Part shown: positions 7,244 through 15,965 of the stretch, one piece after another
How the letters are laid out: each line of letters starts with the position of its first letter
How positions within the stretch are numbered: the stretch's first letter is position 1
Source: a virus
IMG/VR virus record: IMGVR_UViG_3300042351_000531
Span: 1 to 33,877 of that record
Direction: 5' to 3' (one strand)
DNA: 33,877 bases
The notes under the pieces: model-generated
What the model saw: the letters and a program-made list of their open reading frames with translations, nothing else
Database searches by the model: none
Told to the model about the DNA's origin: nothing
Position numbers and translations under genes: made by a program

Positions 7244-7816
7244 TTAGGGGTCGGGGTAGAGAAGAATTAGCGTGAGGACGTGGCCCGAAGAGCCAGTCCC
7301 GTGGCTCATGTAATCGAATCCTACCGAGTCTCTGGCGGCACCAGAGACCGATCCGCCAGAGATACTGGCGGTTGCGTTTACGGTATGAACCGATGGCGCA
7401 AGGGACACGACATTGCCGGCAGTGGTCAGAATGTTGGTTTTGGTGCCGACAGATGTAGTGCCTGCCCCGGTGCGAATGTATGGTCGGGCGTCGCTTGCGC
7501 CTGCCGTAGCCATTGCGGTAGGAGCGCATGTCCACCAGACGCCTATTATTGTAAAGTTTCGATCTATAGGTATTTCGTCTTTTTGGTTGCCGGTTGAGAC
7601 GCTAGTGTCGCCTATGTTTGAGCCTCTTAACTTGACGATCTCTCCAGGTACTAGCTTGCCGTTTAGCAAGATTAACCCGCCTGCTGGGGTGATCTCCTCC
7701 ACCGCTCCCACGCCAGCCGTAGAGCGACCGAGGATGCGGCCACTTGCCATTGTGGCGCCCAGGGTCGCGATGAGCTGCTCAGCCAGCAGGATGGGCGTTA
7801 AGAACTCCCTTGCCAT
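7244..7816 (-). CDS. Tail fibre / receptor-binding-like protein
   Basis: A 190-residue protein with an N-terminal helix (FLTPILLAEQLIATLGATMA), a junction typical of phage fibres (GRSTAGVGAVEEI, then GGLILLNGKLVPGEIVKLRG) and a Ser/Thr/Gly-rich beta C-terminus. The ATG overlaps the stop of the preceding gene (TGATG), so the two are translationally coupled. Probably a host-contact component of the tail. Confidence 0.6.
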   Translation of the reverse strand: MAREFLTPILLAEQLIATLGATMASGRILGRSTAGVGAVEEITPAGGLILLNGKLVPGEIVKLRGSNIGDTSVSTGNQKDEIPIDRNFTIIGVWWTCAPTAMATAGASDARPYIRTGAGTTSVGTKTNILTTAGNVVSLAPSVHTVNATASISGGSVSGAARDSVGFDYMSHGTGSSGHVLTLILLYPDP

Positions 7817-8610
7817 CAGCCAATCACTACAACACGATAAGCATTGGTCGCCGGAGCCGTTGCAAATACCAGCGTTACAGCATTTACAGAAGTACGCTGC
7901 ACATCAACTTCAACATCGTCGTACTGACCGCTGTTCGGAAAAAGGCGGACAATTACATCGCGGGTATTCAAGTTGTGCGTCACCGTGAAAGTGGTAGCAC
8001 TGCCGTCCCCAATGTTCTCTCCTCTTTTTCTGACTCGGCCTGCCAAGTTGGCAAGTTTTAGTGGAGTGACAATGCGCGTATCATCGGTCCCGGCGTCTGC
8101 TTCGGCTTGTGTTGCCAGTTCAGCAACGCCGGCTGTAACTTCGCTGGCGGCAGGAGCGCTAGTCCCAAACGGAATCCAGGTAACTGCGGTAGTGCCAATG
8201 GTGCCGTTTACCGCTGTCTGCCTCCAGGTTGTTTGCGCGTTTACAGTGCCTTCGTCAACGCTAACGACCGCTGATTCAAGCTCGTCAAATGTACTGGCGT
8301 CAAGCGCCCGAGTCATCGGAGTGGCCGCACCATTCCAAACGTAAATGCCGTTTTCAGCGGGAAGTGTTTGGTCCCCCAGCAACGCCCTGTCTTGTGACGC
8401 AAAGGTTACGCCATTCAGCGATGCCCCTGGAGACGCTATGTTTACGTTTCCGGTACTTTTTACACGAACGCTGTCCTTAGTCGATAGACCCTCGATCGCC
8501 GCGTTAAGCTGCGAAACGTTGACAGCATCGCCAGCAGCCGTGCCAGCGGGCAGGTTGGTGACTTTTGACACCGACTGCATGTCGATGTCGGTAAAGAACT
8601 TGCGTGGCAT
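7816..8610 (-). CDS. Tail fibre protein
   Basis: Typical fibre signatures: VSKVTNLPAGTAAGDAVNVS near the N-terminus, a central ENGIYVWNGAATPMTRALDA block, then AGVAELATQAEADAGTDDTR followed by IVTPLKLANL, a repeat found in many phage tail fibres, and a beta-rich C-terminus (FTVTHNLNTRDVIVRLF). It would project from the tail tip and contact the host. The C-terminal strand pattern resembles the end of the next gene at 8631-8966, suggesting a shared distal module. Confidence 0.75.
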   Translation of the reverse strand: MPRKFFTDIDMQSVSKVTNLPAGTAAGDAVNVSQLNAAIEGLSTKDSVRVKSTGNVNIASPGASLNGVTFASQDRALLGDQTLPAENGIYVWNGAATPMTRALDASTFDELESAVVSVDEGTVNAQTTWRQTAVNGTIGTTAVTWIPFGTSAPAASEVTAGVAELATQAEADAGTDDTRIVTPLKLANLAGRVRKRGENIGDGSATTFTVTHNLNTRDVIVRLFPNSGQYDDVEVDVQRTSVNAVTLVFATAPATNAYRVVVIG

Positions 8611-8630
8611 GGTAGTTTAAGTGATGGTAA

Positions 8631-8966
8631 CTAAAGCAGCCTGGCTTGGCCGGCGGTAGGTGGATTAAAAGGGCCAATTACCGTTTGGTTGACAGTGGGG
8701 TGAGAGACTTGGCCTTCAATCTCCTGGCTGCCAGCGTCGAGCAGTTCAACACTCGGCCTGTATCCGAGATTGTGATTGATCGTCCAGACCGCAGCGGGGG
8801 TAGCTTGAGTATAGGGGAACCCTGCCGCTGCCGACGCCAGGTTGGCGATGTCTTGGGTCGTCGCGTCCACGGTGGCGCCGGCCTGATCCATCACAATTCG
8901 CTCAGCGCCTGTTAGTGGCGTCGCTGCGTTTGGCAGTCCTGAGATCGTGGTAGTTTCAGGTGTCAT
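8631..8966 (-). CDS. Small tail fibre-like protein
   Basis: 111 residues. The N-terminal half (ISGLPNAATPLTGAERIVMD, then ATTQDIANLASAAAGF) is a common phage fibre opening. The C-terminal half (WTINHNLGYRPSVELLDAGS) is the strand-rich terminal module also seen in the neighbouring fibre protein. The start overlaps the upstream stop by four bases (ATGA). Confidence 0.65.
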   Translation of the reverse strand: MTPETTTISGLPNAATPLTGAERIVMDQAGATVDATTQDIANLASAAAGFPYTQATPAAVWTINHNLGYRPSVELLDAGSQEIEGQVSHPTVNQTVIGPFNPPTAGQARLL

Positions 8967-9382
8967 TTTCGTTCGCTGTAGCGCGGCGTCGGCAGTTCTG
9001 GCTCATAGTGAACACCTCGCTGACCGGCTTGATAGGCAGCATGTAAGCCAAGCGCTCCGACCGCCAATGTGCCAACGCCTAGCAATGTTGCAACAATCCA
9101 TTTGCCGGCATCAAGAGCGCCGGCCGCTTTGTTGTCATTAGTGGCTGTGTTTTTTGCTAGACTTTTTATTTCATCAGCTAAAGCCGAAACCGATTTTTCC
9201 ATTTTTTCTCCTGACTTTTCCATCTTTTCTGCCAGCTCCCTTAGTGATGCCCTGTCTTCCTTGCGTGTTTCTAGCGCTGCCTTGTGATCGTTGTCCATGC
9301 GGCCAACAAGTTGCGCAACCAGTGTCTCTAGGCGAACCATGCCTTGCTCTAGGACCGAGATTCGTCTATCCACTCCAAACAC
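8963..9382 (-). CDS. Coiled-coil protein with C-terminal membrane segment (lysis or tail accessory candidate)
   Basis: Residues 10-80 are a predicted coiled coil with a duplicated EKMEKS motif (52-57, 59-64). Residues about 93-117 (WIVATLLGVGTLAVGALGLH) form one membrane helix. Coiled coil plus one C-terminal membrane segment is the layout of XhlA-type holin-associated proteins, but the sequence is not clearly that family. GTG start. It sits between a tube-like protein and a fibre gene. A tail-linked membrane-contact function is an alternative. Confidence 0.6.
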   Translation of the reverse strand: MFGVDRRISVLEQGMVRLETLVAQLVGRMDNDHKAALETRKEDRASLRELAEKMEKSGEKMEKSVSALADEIKSLAKNTATNDNKAAGALDAGKWIVATLLGVGTLAVGALGLHAAYQAGQRGVHYEPELPTPRYSERK

Positions 9383-9437
9383 TGGGAAGCGTGGCCATGC
9401 CGGATCAGCCTAGCGCCTGGCGGTAGCTGTCGTCAAA

Positions 9438-9917
9438 CTAACTGCGTTGTGGCGTGAGTGCTCCGTCACCGCTCCAGCTCAGCACCAAAATAATTGGCTC
9501 TCCAGGGTCAGTGCAATCGAGCTTTGCGTCTCCAATCACGACCGTACCGACAAGGCTTATGATGCCAGTAATAGTTGTTCTGAAAATATCGCAGTTTTCA
9601 GGCAAGACTTGATACGATTGCATGATAAGTTTAAGATCAGCTTTTAAGCCATCGTCTACGCCGGTTAGCGCAAAATTTAGCATCTGCCAGGAGCTTTGCG
9701 CAACGCTTACATCGTCAGAGAATTGCAGGCGCATACTAATGTCACCACTCCAATCAGCAAGGCCGCCAGTACGCCTCTCGGCCTCATCTGCTTGCGTTGT
9801 GGTCCGCAGCATATCGCGTCCCATATTCACATTCCAAGAGAATATATTAGCAACGTACTTTAGTCCGCCGCCAAGGTTAATTTGAACACCTCCATCAGAG
9901 CCGACAATAACGCCCAT
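9438..9917 (-). CDS. Tail tube-like structural protein
   Basis: 159 residues with the pattern of tail-tube folds: FSWNVNMGRDMLRTTTQAD, GGLADWSGDISMRLQFSD, a long central helix/strand region, FRTTITGIISLVGTVVIGDA, and a terminal strand VLSWSGDGAL. It lies far from the major tail protein at 22095, within the fibre end of the operon, so it may be a tail-tip ring or a second tube-like protein. Start ATG is two bases after the upstream stop. Confidence 0.55.
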   Translation of the reverse strand: MGVIVGSDGGVQINLGGGLKYVANIFSWNVNMGRDMLRTTTQADEAERRTGGLADWSGDISMRLQFSDDVSVAQSSWQMLNFALTGVDDGLKADLKLIMQSYQVLPENCDIFRTTITGIISLVGTVVIGDAKLDCTDPGEPIILVLSWSGDGALTPQRS

Positions 9918-9919
9918 AA

Positions 9920-10969
9920 CTAAATAATCCTTGCCAAGAAAGAAGCCGATGCTCCATCATTTAGGACTGCGTTATTGGCAAAGTCCAATACTTGCCACTC
10001 ATTTGTTGCTGCTTGAACTACAAAGCGGTCGCCAAGTGCAATATCATTGGAATCATAACGCATGTAGACCCCAAAATCATCAGCCAATCTTGTTGGCGTC
10101 CAAAGGTTCCATGGTATGTTTGAGCAGACCGGCACATGGTCACTGGTGTATGCCGGGTTGGCAGCATTTCTGCCAACAGGAAGTGGTGTCGCGGCTATCT
10201 TGTTGCTTCCGCCCCAGTTCGGGAAGTTCACGTTAGCGCCGCTCGCTGAAGAGCCTGCGCCAAAGTAGGAGTAAGCGTTGTACTGCTGTGCGTGGTAGTT
10301 AGACCCGCTAGTAGACCCCTGTAGCGCCGGACCGACGCTAAGGCATCTGCGTAAATTTTCGTCAATCTGAAAATTAACCAAACCGGCCCTGTCTGACGTG
10401 GCAGCAGTTAAGCGAGTCAGGCCGCTAATGCAACCCTTGCTTAAGTCAATCCAGCTGTGCAGCGCCATATCTTTGTGCAGAAAAGTAAATGGGCGCGATC
10501 TTGTTACGGTAGACGTTTGCCTAAATACGAACCAGCTTTGCTTGGTGTCACTGCCCGACGTAAACCTGTCCAGCACGAGATTGGAAGTTGTAGAGTAATT
10601 AAACAGAGTAGTGCAACTAAGCTGGCTCGGGCCAATGCTACAGCTTGCCGGCAAAGTATGCCAGTCCAGGTATTGCGTTCCAGTTGGAACGTTAATAGGT
10701 GCAGGAGCTGTAGCATCCCAACCGTTTGTGGCCAACGCAACCGCTATGCCTCCGTTTTCAACAATGAAATAATAAAAGCATGTGCCATAGGTTTTCGTGG
10801 GATCGTGAACTATCTGCAGCACTCGGCATATTCTGTCTCCACTAATCGCAAAGCTGTCGAACCATTCCGCCATTAGCCCCGCGTCGACAAGCGCAGACCG
10901 CAAGGCATTTGCTACGCTGGCGCTTGTAAAGCCTGCGGTCATAGGATATTCCTGCTTAGTAACGGCCAT
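9920..10969 (-). CDS. Virion structural protein, probably tail-tip associated
   Basis: 349 residues. The N-terminus (SVANALRSALVDAGLMAEWF) reads as a helix followed by strand-rich blocks (KTYGTCFYYFIVENGGIAVA, GTQYLDWHT). No catalytic motif is seen. The pattern is familiar from tail structural proteins of cyanobacterial viruses, but I cannot name a family. It follows the minor tail pair and may have its own promoter, since TATACT lies about 25 bases upstream. Confidence 0.6.
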   Translation of the reverse strand: MAVTKQEYPMTAGFTSASVANALRSALVDAGLMAEWFDSFAISGDRICRVLQIVHDPTKTYGTCFYYFIVENGGIAVALATNGWDATAPAPINVPTGTQYLDWHTLPASCSIGPSQLSCTTLFNYSTTSNLVLDRFTSGSDTKQSWFVFRQTSTVTRSRPFTFLHKDMALHSWIDLSKGCISGLTRLTAATSDRAGLVNFQIDENLRRCLSVGPALQGSTSGSNYHAQQYNAYSYFGAGSSASGANVNFPNWGGSNKIAATPLPVGRNAANPAYTSDHVPVCSNIPWNLWTPTRLADDFGVYMRYDSNDIALGDRFVVQAATNEWQVLDFANNAVLNDGASASFLARII

Positions 10970-10993
10970 ATCAAGCTGAAAGAGTCTGTTGGC

Positions 10994-11021
10994 AGTATAG
11001 CCGGCATCAGGGCCGGGTCAG
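10994..11021 (-). promoter_or_regulatory. Weak candidate promoter inside the tail operon
   Basis: On the minus strand, CTGACC (11021-11016), a 16-base spacer and TATACT (10999-10994), 25 bases before the ATG at 10969. It overlaps the end of the gene at 11007-11792. The -10 is good and the -35 poor; it could boost expression of the tail-tip and fibre genes. Confidence 0.35.
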
Positions 11022-11792
11022 TCCCGTAGCTGCCACGGTCAGGCCCGACTCGAAGCCAAGACTTAGCACCGGACCGGCGTTTCGAGCAGCAGGCAGCAGC
11101 GGCACCAGCCCGACCGGGAGCGCAACAGCGGTAGCATCTGTCGTCGGCAAATCGAGCATCAACACCACTGCCGCATCGCGCCGGATCGTTTTATCCAGGA
11201 ACACTGGGAACGCGATTGCTGTTAGTCCGTCGATAGTTGCATAGTCCAGGTTGACAACCGGGCCAGCACTTCGTAGCACAGGCAAGAACGGATCGAGCGT
11301 AACCGGCACGGCTACGACTGACATTACGTTAGATAGGTTCAGCAGTAACGGATTAGCGCCCAGATTTAGCGGCGAGTTGCGCGGGCCATAGACAGACTCG
11401 AACGTTAATTCATAGACAAGGTCAATGGTGACATTAAACCTGCCTTTCTTTACCGACTGCTTAGTTGGCTCTCTCTCGATTGTCCACGTTGTTCCCGTAA
11501 GCCTTTTTCTAAAGTCTGCGTTATTAACGCCTCCCGCCAATTCTTCGGGCAGTTGTGTTAGCGACCACAATCCGCAACCGCTGGCATACCATGGCAGCAA
11601 CAGTGCCAATGCTTGCGCGTCATTTACGTTTTCAAATGTTAGTTTCCATCTTGAGTCGCTAGGCAGTGAGCCAAGGATCTCAGGGAATGAAGCCGACCGG
11701 AAACTGGCGACGATAACCGGATAGCCAGGTAGCGTTAGCTCCCAATTCGTTGGAGTTATTGCCGGCAGTGTTAAAGGTAGGCGTACAGTCAT
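11007..11792 (-). CDS. Minor tail protein with duplicated domain and C-terminal repeats
   Basis: Residues 1-135 share a plan with the whole neighbouring protein (11789-12217): an N-terminal strand block, a central segment (WKLTFENVNDAQALALLLPW) and a closing block TTWTIEREPTKQSVKKGRFN. Residues about 150-261 hold three degenerate units of some 31-33 residues around a PVxLxPxLPxxRxAGPVxxL pattern. Probably a tail-tip accessory next to the J-like hub. It overlaps the upstream gene by four bases. Confidence 0.65.
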   Translation of the reverse strand: MTVRLPLTLPAITPTNWELTLPGYPVIVASFRSASFPEILGSLPSDSRWKLTFENVNDAQALALLLPWYASGCGLWSLTQLPEELAGGVNNADFRKRLTGTTWTIEREPTKQSVKKGRFNVTIDLVYELTFESVYGPRNSPLNLGANPLLLNLSNVMSVVAVPVTLDPFLPVLRSAGPVVNLDYATIDGLTAIAFPVFLDKTIRRDAAVVLMLDLPTTDATAVALPVGLVPLLPAARNAGPVLSLGFESGLTVAATGLTRP

Positions 11793-12217
11793 GGCGAGTA
11801 GGTGGCTGCCACTCGCGCTTTGATTGGTAGCTTCACCGTGCAGCGTCCCGCCTTAGCGGCGACAACCTGCGGCGAGCCCGCAAAGTGCCACGTTGCGCCA
11901 GGAAAGGGTAGCGTCAAAAGGCTATTTAGCCCTCCACTTGTGCCGGCCAGAATCTCTGGCGTCAGGTTGATTGAAGGTATCAAAGACAGAGAGCCGTAGA
12001 TTCCGTAGCTGTTGTCCCACACTATGCAGATTTGCTCTGCTTGCGCGTAGGTGATGTTTTCCCATGTAAGATCCATTGTGTCGCCAGACGGCTGATTGCA
12101 AAGCGCCCATCGCACTGTTCGGCCATTGCGCATCTTGGCACGCTTTTGCGGCCATTGGCCCATCGTAAAGGAACGCGCTGTAGGCACGATGCCTGGCAAT
12201 GCGTTGATGATGTTCAT
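11789..12217 (-). CDS. Minor tail protein, short paralogue of the next gene
   Basis: 142 residues. Shared features with residues 1-135 of the gene at 11007-11792 include the DLTWENITYAQAEQICIVWD block matching LTFENVNDAQALALLLPW, and GATWHFAGSPQVVAAKAGRC matching its closing TTWTIEREPTKQS. It lacks the repeat tail. It overlaps the J-like gene and the next gene by four bases each, so all three are translationally coupled. A tail-tip structural role is inferred from context. Confidence 0.65.
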   Translation of the reverse strand: MNIINALPGIVPTARSFTMGQWPQKRAKMRNGRTVRWALCNQPSGDTMDLTWENITYAQAEQICIVWDNSYGIYGSLSLIPSINLTPEILAGTSGGLNSLLTLPFPGATWHFAGSPQVVAAKAGRCTVKLPIKARVAATYSP

Positions 12218-15200
12218 AGCTCAATCACCCAATTCGCGTCAGTCTCGTATGTAGTCCAGTTTACCCCAAGCAGACTATAACCGTTTGCGTCGGTGGGATG
12301 GTGGAACGCTTCAATGGTGATAACTCCTTCGCCGTCGATATTCACTTTCTTTATTTCGTAGACGCGGGGTTTTGTGATAGCGTTTCTTATCGCAAAGAAT
12401 CGCTCTGTTGGCGAAGCAAGGCCGTCGAGTACAACGATTTGCTCTTCTTGTGGGTCGTTGCTCATGTCCCAAGTGATCGCATCATAATAGCCGTCTGCTG
12501 CCGGCAGAAGCCATGGGCGAATGGTGACGATAGTTCCGTCTCTCTGTATAAAGCCTTGGAAGGAAGTGCTATAGCTAACAGCGTCAAAGTCCATTATGAA
12601 AAAGCCGCTAGAGCGCAGTTGCGCTGCTAGTACGTCTGGCGATGTTGTAAAGCTAATTTGATGATCGTGTATGGTTACGAATCGAATGTAGTAGCAGGCA
12701 GCATCAATAGCTTGCCTGTAGTTAGTACACCACTCCGATAAGTCAAGCTCTTTGACTGGAGCGTTTACGCTGGTACTTGCCTCTCTCACCATTGCCACGC
12801 GCTCACGGGCAAACAGCGGCGACTCTGCTCCTGTTGATTCTTCTCTCCATTTGACTTGTACTATAAAAGGCTGCCTTGTTGCATAATCAATAGTGTTTAG
12901 CCTAAAAGATCCCTCTTCAATGTTGCCGTTATTAAATTGCGCTTCTACTTTAAGTGGCGCATCAAACTCAATCGCTTTCTTAAGATAGTAAACGCCGCCA
13001 AGTCGAACCAACTTAAGCAGATGCGCTAATGCAATCTCTGAAGCCCAGCTCAGAATGTTTAGCGGTTCATCTTCGACCTTATCGTAAAAATATCCCCGGT
13101 CTTGGCACCATTGCGCTGCCTCCTGAAAGCTCGGCCTGTCAATTTGCGCCAGTTGCGTGCGAGGGAAGGCGCCTAGTTCGGGGTTCGTCATTACTTCGCG
13201 CAACCAGTCTGGCCATAAATGGCTTGATCCTTCTGTGTCGTTATTTAATAGCCTAGGCATTTGATGGCCGTTATTGCAGAAGCCGCTAAAACCCGAAAGA
13301 CTGTTGAACTCAGGCGATGCTGAGATGTTCACGCCTACAGGCGCCAGGGACTCGTAAGATGGCGTCATATCAAGATCGCCATAGTAATTTACTTGCGTGA
13401 TTTGATGCTCTGGGCTATTGCTTACGCTTGATTGGATATTTTCGTACGGGAATGCTTCATCGAACCTGGCGTAACCGCCAATCATGGATTCGTACTCAGG
13501 ATCGGCCCAGCCAAGGCCAATGTCAAACTTAGGCTCAAGCTGTGAGATTTTGCGGTTCTTGCTATTTGTTGGGTTTATGATGTAGCCAGTTGATATTACG
13601 GTGACGCCAGCAGCAGTAGACTCCACTTCTTCACCGCTGTTGGTATCGAGCACCAGGATTCGAGTAATAGCACTTTGGCGAACTTCCCAACTAGAAACCG
13701 GCACAGTTCTAATCGTCCATCGCTTGTTAGATGGAAGAACGATCCTTAAGTAGTTGTGGATCTCTTCACCGCTGATGCCGGCGACTGCAAAAACGTCAGG
13801 GAACTGCGTCCATGTTGCGCCACGGTCCAGGCTGTATTGCAAGTTGAAACAGCTATAGCGACGTGTCTTTGTAGTGATAGAATCTCCGCCGCTATCGTAG
13901 CGAGAAACCGATATAACGCCATTCGCCGTTTTGCCGACTTGGTTTTGGCCTGCGCGACTGTTGATGGTCTGCACTTTTGGGCATGACCTGAAACCTGTTA
14001 TACCATTTACGGTTATACCAACTCTTGACTTAATGATAATTTCGCAAACCCTAAACTCTCTCACTGCGCTAAATGATGCTATTGCCATGCGAAAGATTTG
14101 CGCAGCTTGAGAGCACAGCCTGTAACGGCCTTGCGTACCGCTTTGCAAGTTGGCAAGATCATTGCTTGGGTTGTACTCTGGCGGCAGAATCGTAGTGCCG
14201 GATTCGTCTGGAAACAGAAACTTAGGACCAATGAATTGCACGCTTCCGGCTTGTACTACCGTAAAGACATATTCCATGCTGTTGCCATCGCCAACAGGCT
14301 CTTGCTCTGAGTCGCTAACGAAGATCGACTCGCTAGGGCTTTCCGATATTCTCTCTTCGAGTATTGCCCAGCAACTGCCTATTCTGTAAAGTTCATTGGG
14401 GATCAAGGCAGAATCTGCCGAGTTTTGCACGCCGGCAACAGCAGCCGCAACGCCGCCCATTTCCGCCTCGGACTCCGCATCGTTATCTATGACCCGTGAA
14501 TTGGTGGTATTAAATCGGATCTTTGTCTTAGCATCAGTAGTGCCGTTGATCGCGTAGAGCAGCGAATCGCCAACAGCAACGCTTTGTGTAACGATTTGAT
14601 AGTCGCCGGTCGCAGGAGTCGTCCACGTCGAAGAACCACTGGCTTTGCGCTTGCGCAACCCGCTTCGCATTGACCAATAGAATTTACCTTTCCATGCCTC
14701 TACCAAGGCCGCTGCATCGTCATCAGTGCGTACCTTGTCGTCATCGTCAATCCTTGCTACGATGGTTGGCTGTATTGTTACTGGTTGCCTGTGCATCATC
14801 GCGTTAGGGCACCAACCGTACAGGCCAAACGCTGTACTGGTTGATGGCGTTTCGCTCATGCAAAATGCTGTCTTGTATTGACCGCTTGTGGTTTCAAGCG
14901 CAAATACATCTTGGCCGCCACTGTTTTGCGAGTTGCCGGGATCTCTGTTTGCGCTCCTGCCGGCAATGAGTTGGGTTGAGTTAATCCGCCCACCGTTAGG
15001 CGCAAAGTATATGGAATATCGCGCTCCCTGACTTAACGCTGTGCCGGTGTAAGCATAAGCGCCAAGCGTGTTATTCCCAAACGCCCAACCCCTTTGATCC
15101 CAAGCATCTGCCGGCATTCCAGCGGTGCCGCCAAGAAAAATGCCACGAAACATTACTGAGCCGTTATTTGCCAGCATCTGCGACCAGAGCAGCGGCATTG

Positions 15201-15585
15201 CGACACGAACGCCGCCAAGGTTGTTCTCGCGCTTGGCGATTACTACAGGAACGAACTGCCCGATCCTGGCGGGTTCCTGCATCGAGTCAAACCCGAAGCG
15301 CGGCGAAGATCGTTGGTTGTTAGTTGTTGGAGTACCGCTTTTTCTGGTAGTAGTGATTCTCGACTGTTGCCGTGCTGGAAACAGCAGCGAAGACAGTAGC
15401 GATACGCCAACTGAGATCGCTAAATTAACAAGTACAGGAACCAATGGCCCGCATACTGGCCCTTCGGCAGCAGCAGGCCGCTCTACTGACTCCCTTAGCG
15501 TAATTGCCTTCCATTCCCGGTACGCATCTTCAGATACGCCCAGAATTTGAGCAAGGCGTTTTTCGTAAGGGAGTAACTTAATCAC
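12214..15585 (-). CDS. Tail tip / central hub protein (lambda J-like)
   Basis: 1123 residues, the second largest gene. A hydrophobic segment at 48-70 (LVPVLVNLAISVGVSLLSSL) is followed by a hub-like start (QEPARIGQFVPVVIAKRENN), then a long beta-rich body with ring and Ig-like patterns (YSLDRGATWTQFPDVFAVAG). Its position after tape measure, L-like and NlpC-like genes matches lambda H-M-L-K-I-J order. J-type proteins cap the tail and take part in receptor contact. The hydrophobic start may be a fused I-like part. GTG start overlapping the NlpC-like stop. Confidence 0.78.
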   Translation of the reverse strand: MIKLLPYEKRLAQILGVSEDAYREWKAITLRESVERPAAAEGPVCGPLVPVLVNLAISVGVSLLSSLLFPARQQSRITTTRKSGTPTTNNQRSSPRFGFDSMQEPARIGQFVPVVIAKRENNLGGVRVAMPLLWSQMLANNGSVMFRGIFLGGTAGMPADAWDQRGWAFGNNTLGAYAYTGTALSQGARYSIYFAPNGGRINSTQLIAGRSANRDPGNSQNSGGQDVFALETTSGQYKTAFCMSETPSTSTAFGLYGWCPNAMMHRQPVTIQPTIVARIDDDDKVRTDDDAAALVEAWKGKFYWSMRSGLRKRKASGSSTWTTPATGDYQIVTQSVAVGDSLLYAINGTTDAKTKIRFNTTNSRVIDNDAESEAEMGGVAAAVAGVQNSADSALIPNELYRIGSCWAILEERISESPSESIFVSDSEQEPVGDGNSMEYVFTVVQAGSVQFIGPKFLFPDESGTTILPPEYNPSNDLANLQSGTQGRYRLCSQAAQIFRMAIASFSAVREFRVCEIIIKSRVGITVNGITGFRSCPKVQTINSRAGQNQVGKTANGVISVSRYDSGGDSITTKTRRYSCFNLQYSLDRGATWTQFPDVFAVAGISGEEIHNYLRIVLPSNKRWTIRTVPVSSWEVRQSAITRILVLDTNSGEEVESTAAGVTVISTGYIINPTNSKNRKISQLEPKFDIGLGWADPEYESMIGGYARFDEAFPYENIQSSVSNSPEHQITQVNYYGDLDMTPSYESLAPVGVNISASPEFNSLSGFSGFCNNGHQMPRLLNNDTEGSSHLWPDWLREVMTNPELGAFPRTQLAQIDRPSFQEAAQWCQDRGYFYDKVEDEPLNILSWASEIALAHLLKLVRLGGVYYLKKAIEFDAPLKVEAQFNNGNIEEGSFRLNTIDYATRQPFIVQVKWREESTGAESPLFARERVAMVREASTSVNAPVKELDLSEWCTNYRQAIDAACYYIRFVTIHDHQISFTTSPDVLAAQLRSSGFFIMDFDAVSYSTSFQGFIQRDGTIVTIRPWLLPAADGYYDAITWDMSNDPQEEQIVVLDGLASPTERFFAIRNAITKPRVYEIKKVNIDGEGVITIEAFHHPTDANGYSLLGVNWTTYETDANWVIEL

Positions 15586-15965
15586 AGCAAGCGAAAAAGT
15601 TTAAGTGAGCCGCAAGCGTTGACGGGACCGGCAACTAAGCAGCCATAATGCCTGACGGTAATAAATGTGTCTGCATTAGGAAGCACTCCAACGCCAAAGG
15701 AACCATCTCCCCGGTCGAAGCGGATCAAGGCGCCGGCCTCAGGCTTCTCGATAGGTTCGGTCAGCTCGGTCCAGTCTTCGTCCAGCTCCCTCCAGTGCCC
15801 CCGCTCAGCCGCCGTGTACCAGCTCCGCATACGATCTGCCGGCCAGGACATTCCCAGCTCCTGACGTACCGCCTGGGCAGTCCTGAAGCAGCAGGCTGCT
15901 CGACCGTCCCGTGGGTCTGCGCCAAGTTTCCAGGGCAAGCCAGACCATTTGCGCCAAAATGTCAA
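15582..15965 (-). CDS. NlpC/P60-like tail assembly protein (lambda K-like)
   Basis: 127 residues with DPRDGRAACCF holding candidate catalytic Cys25/Cys26, and VRHYG with His106, fitting a small NlpC/P60-type papain-like fold that cleaves peptidoglycan peptides or is a non-catalytic tail-tip relative. LGMSWPADRMRSWY and GALIRFDRGDGSFGVGVLP lie between. It sits between the L-like and J-like genes, the place of lambda K. TTG start overlapping the upstream stop (TTGA); no other start exists. Confidence 0.65.
   Translation of the reverse strand: MTFWRKWSGLPWKLGADPRDGRAACCFRTAQAVRQELGMSWPADRMRSWYTAAERGHWRELDEDWTELTEPIEKPEAGALIRFDRGDGSFGVGVLPNADTFITVRHYGCLVAGPVNACGSLKLFRLL

Noticed and set aside
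7242-7535. N-terminal extension of the gene at 6546-7241
   Set aside because: Arg/His-rich reading overlapping the fibre gene in another frame; ATG 7241 fits the neighbour's stop.
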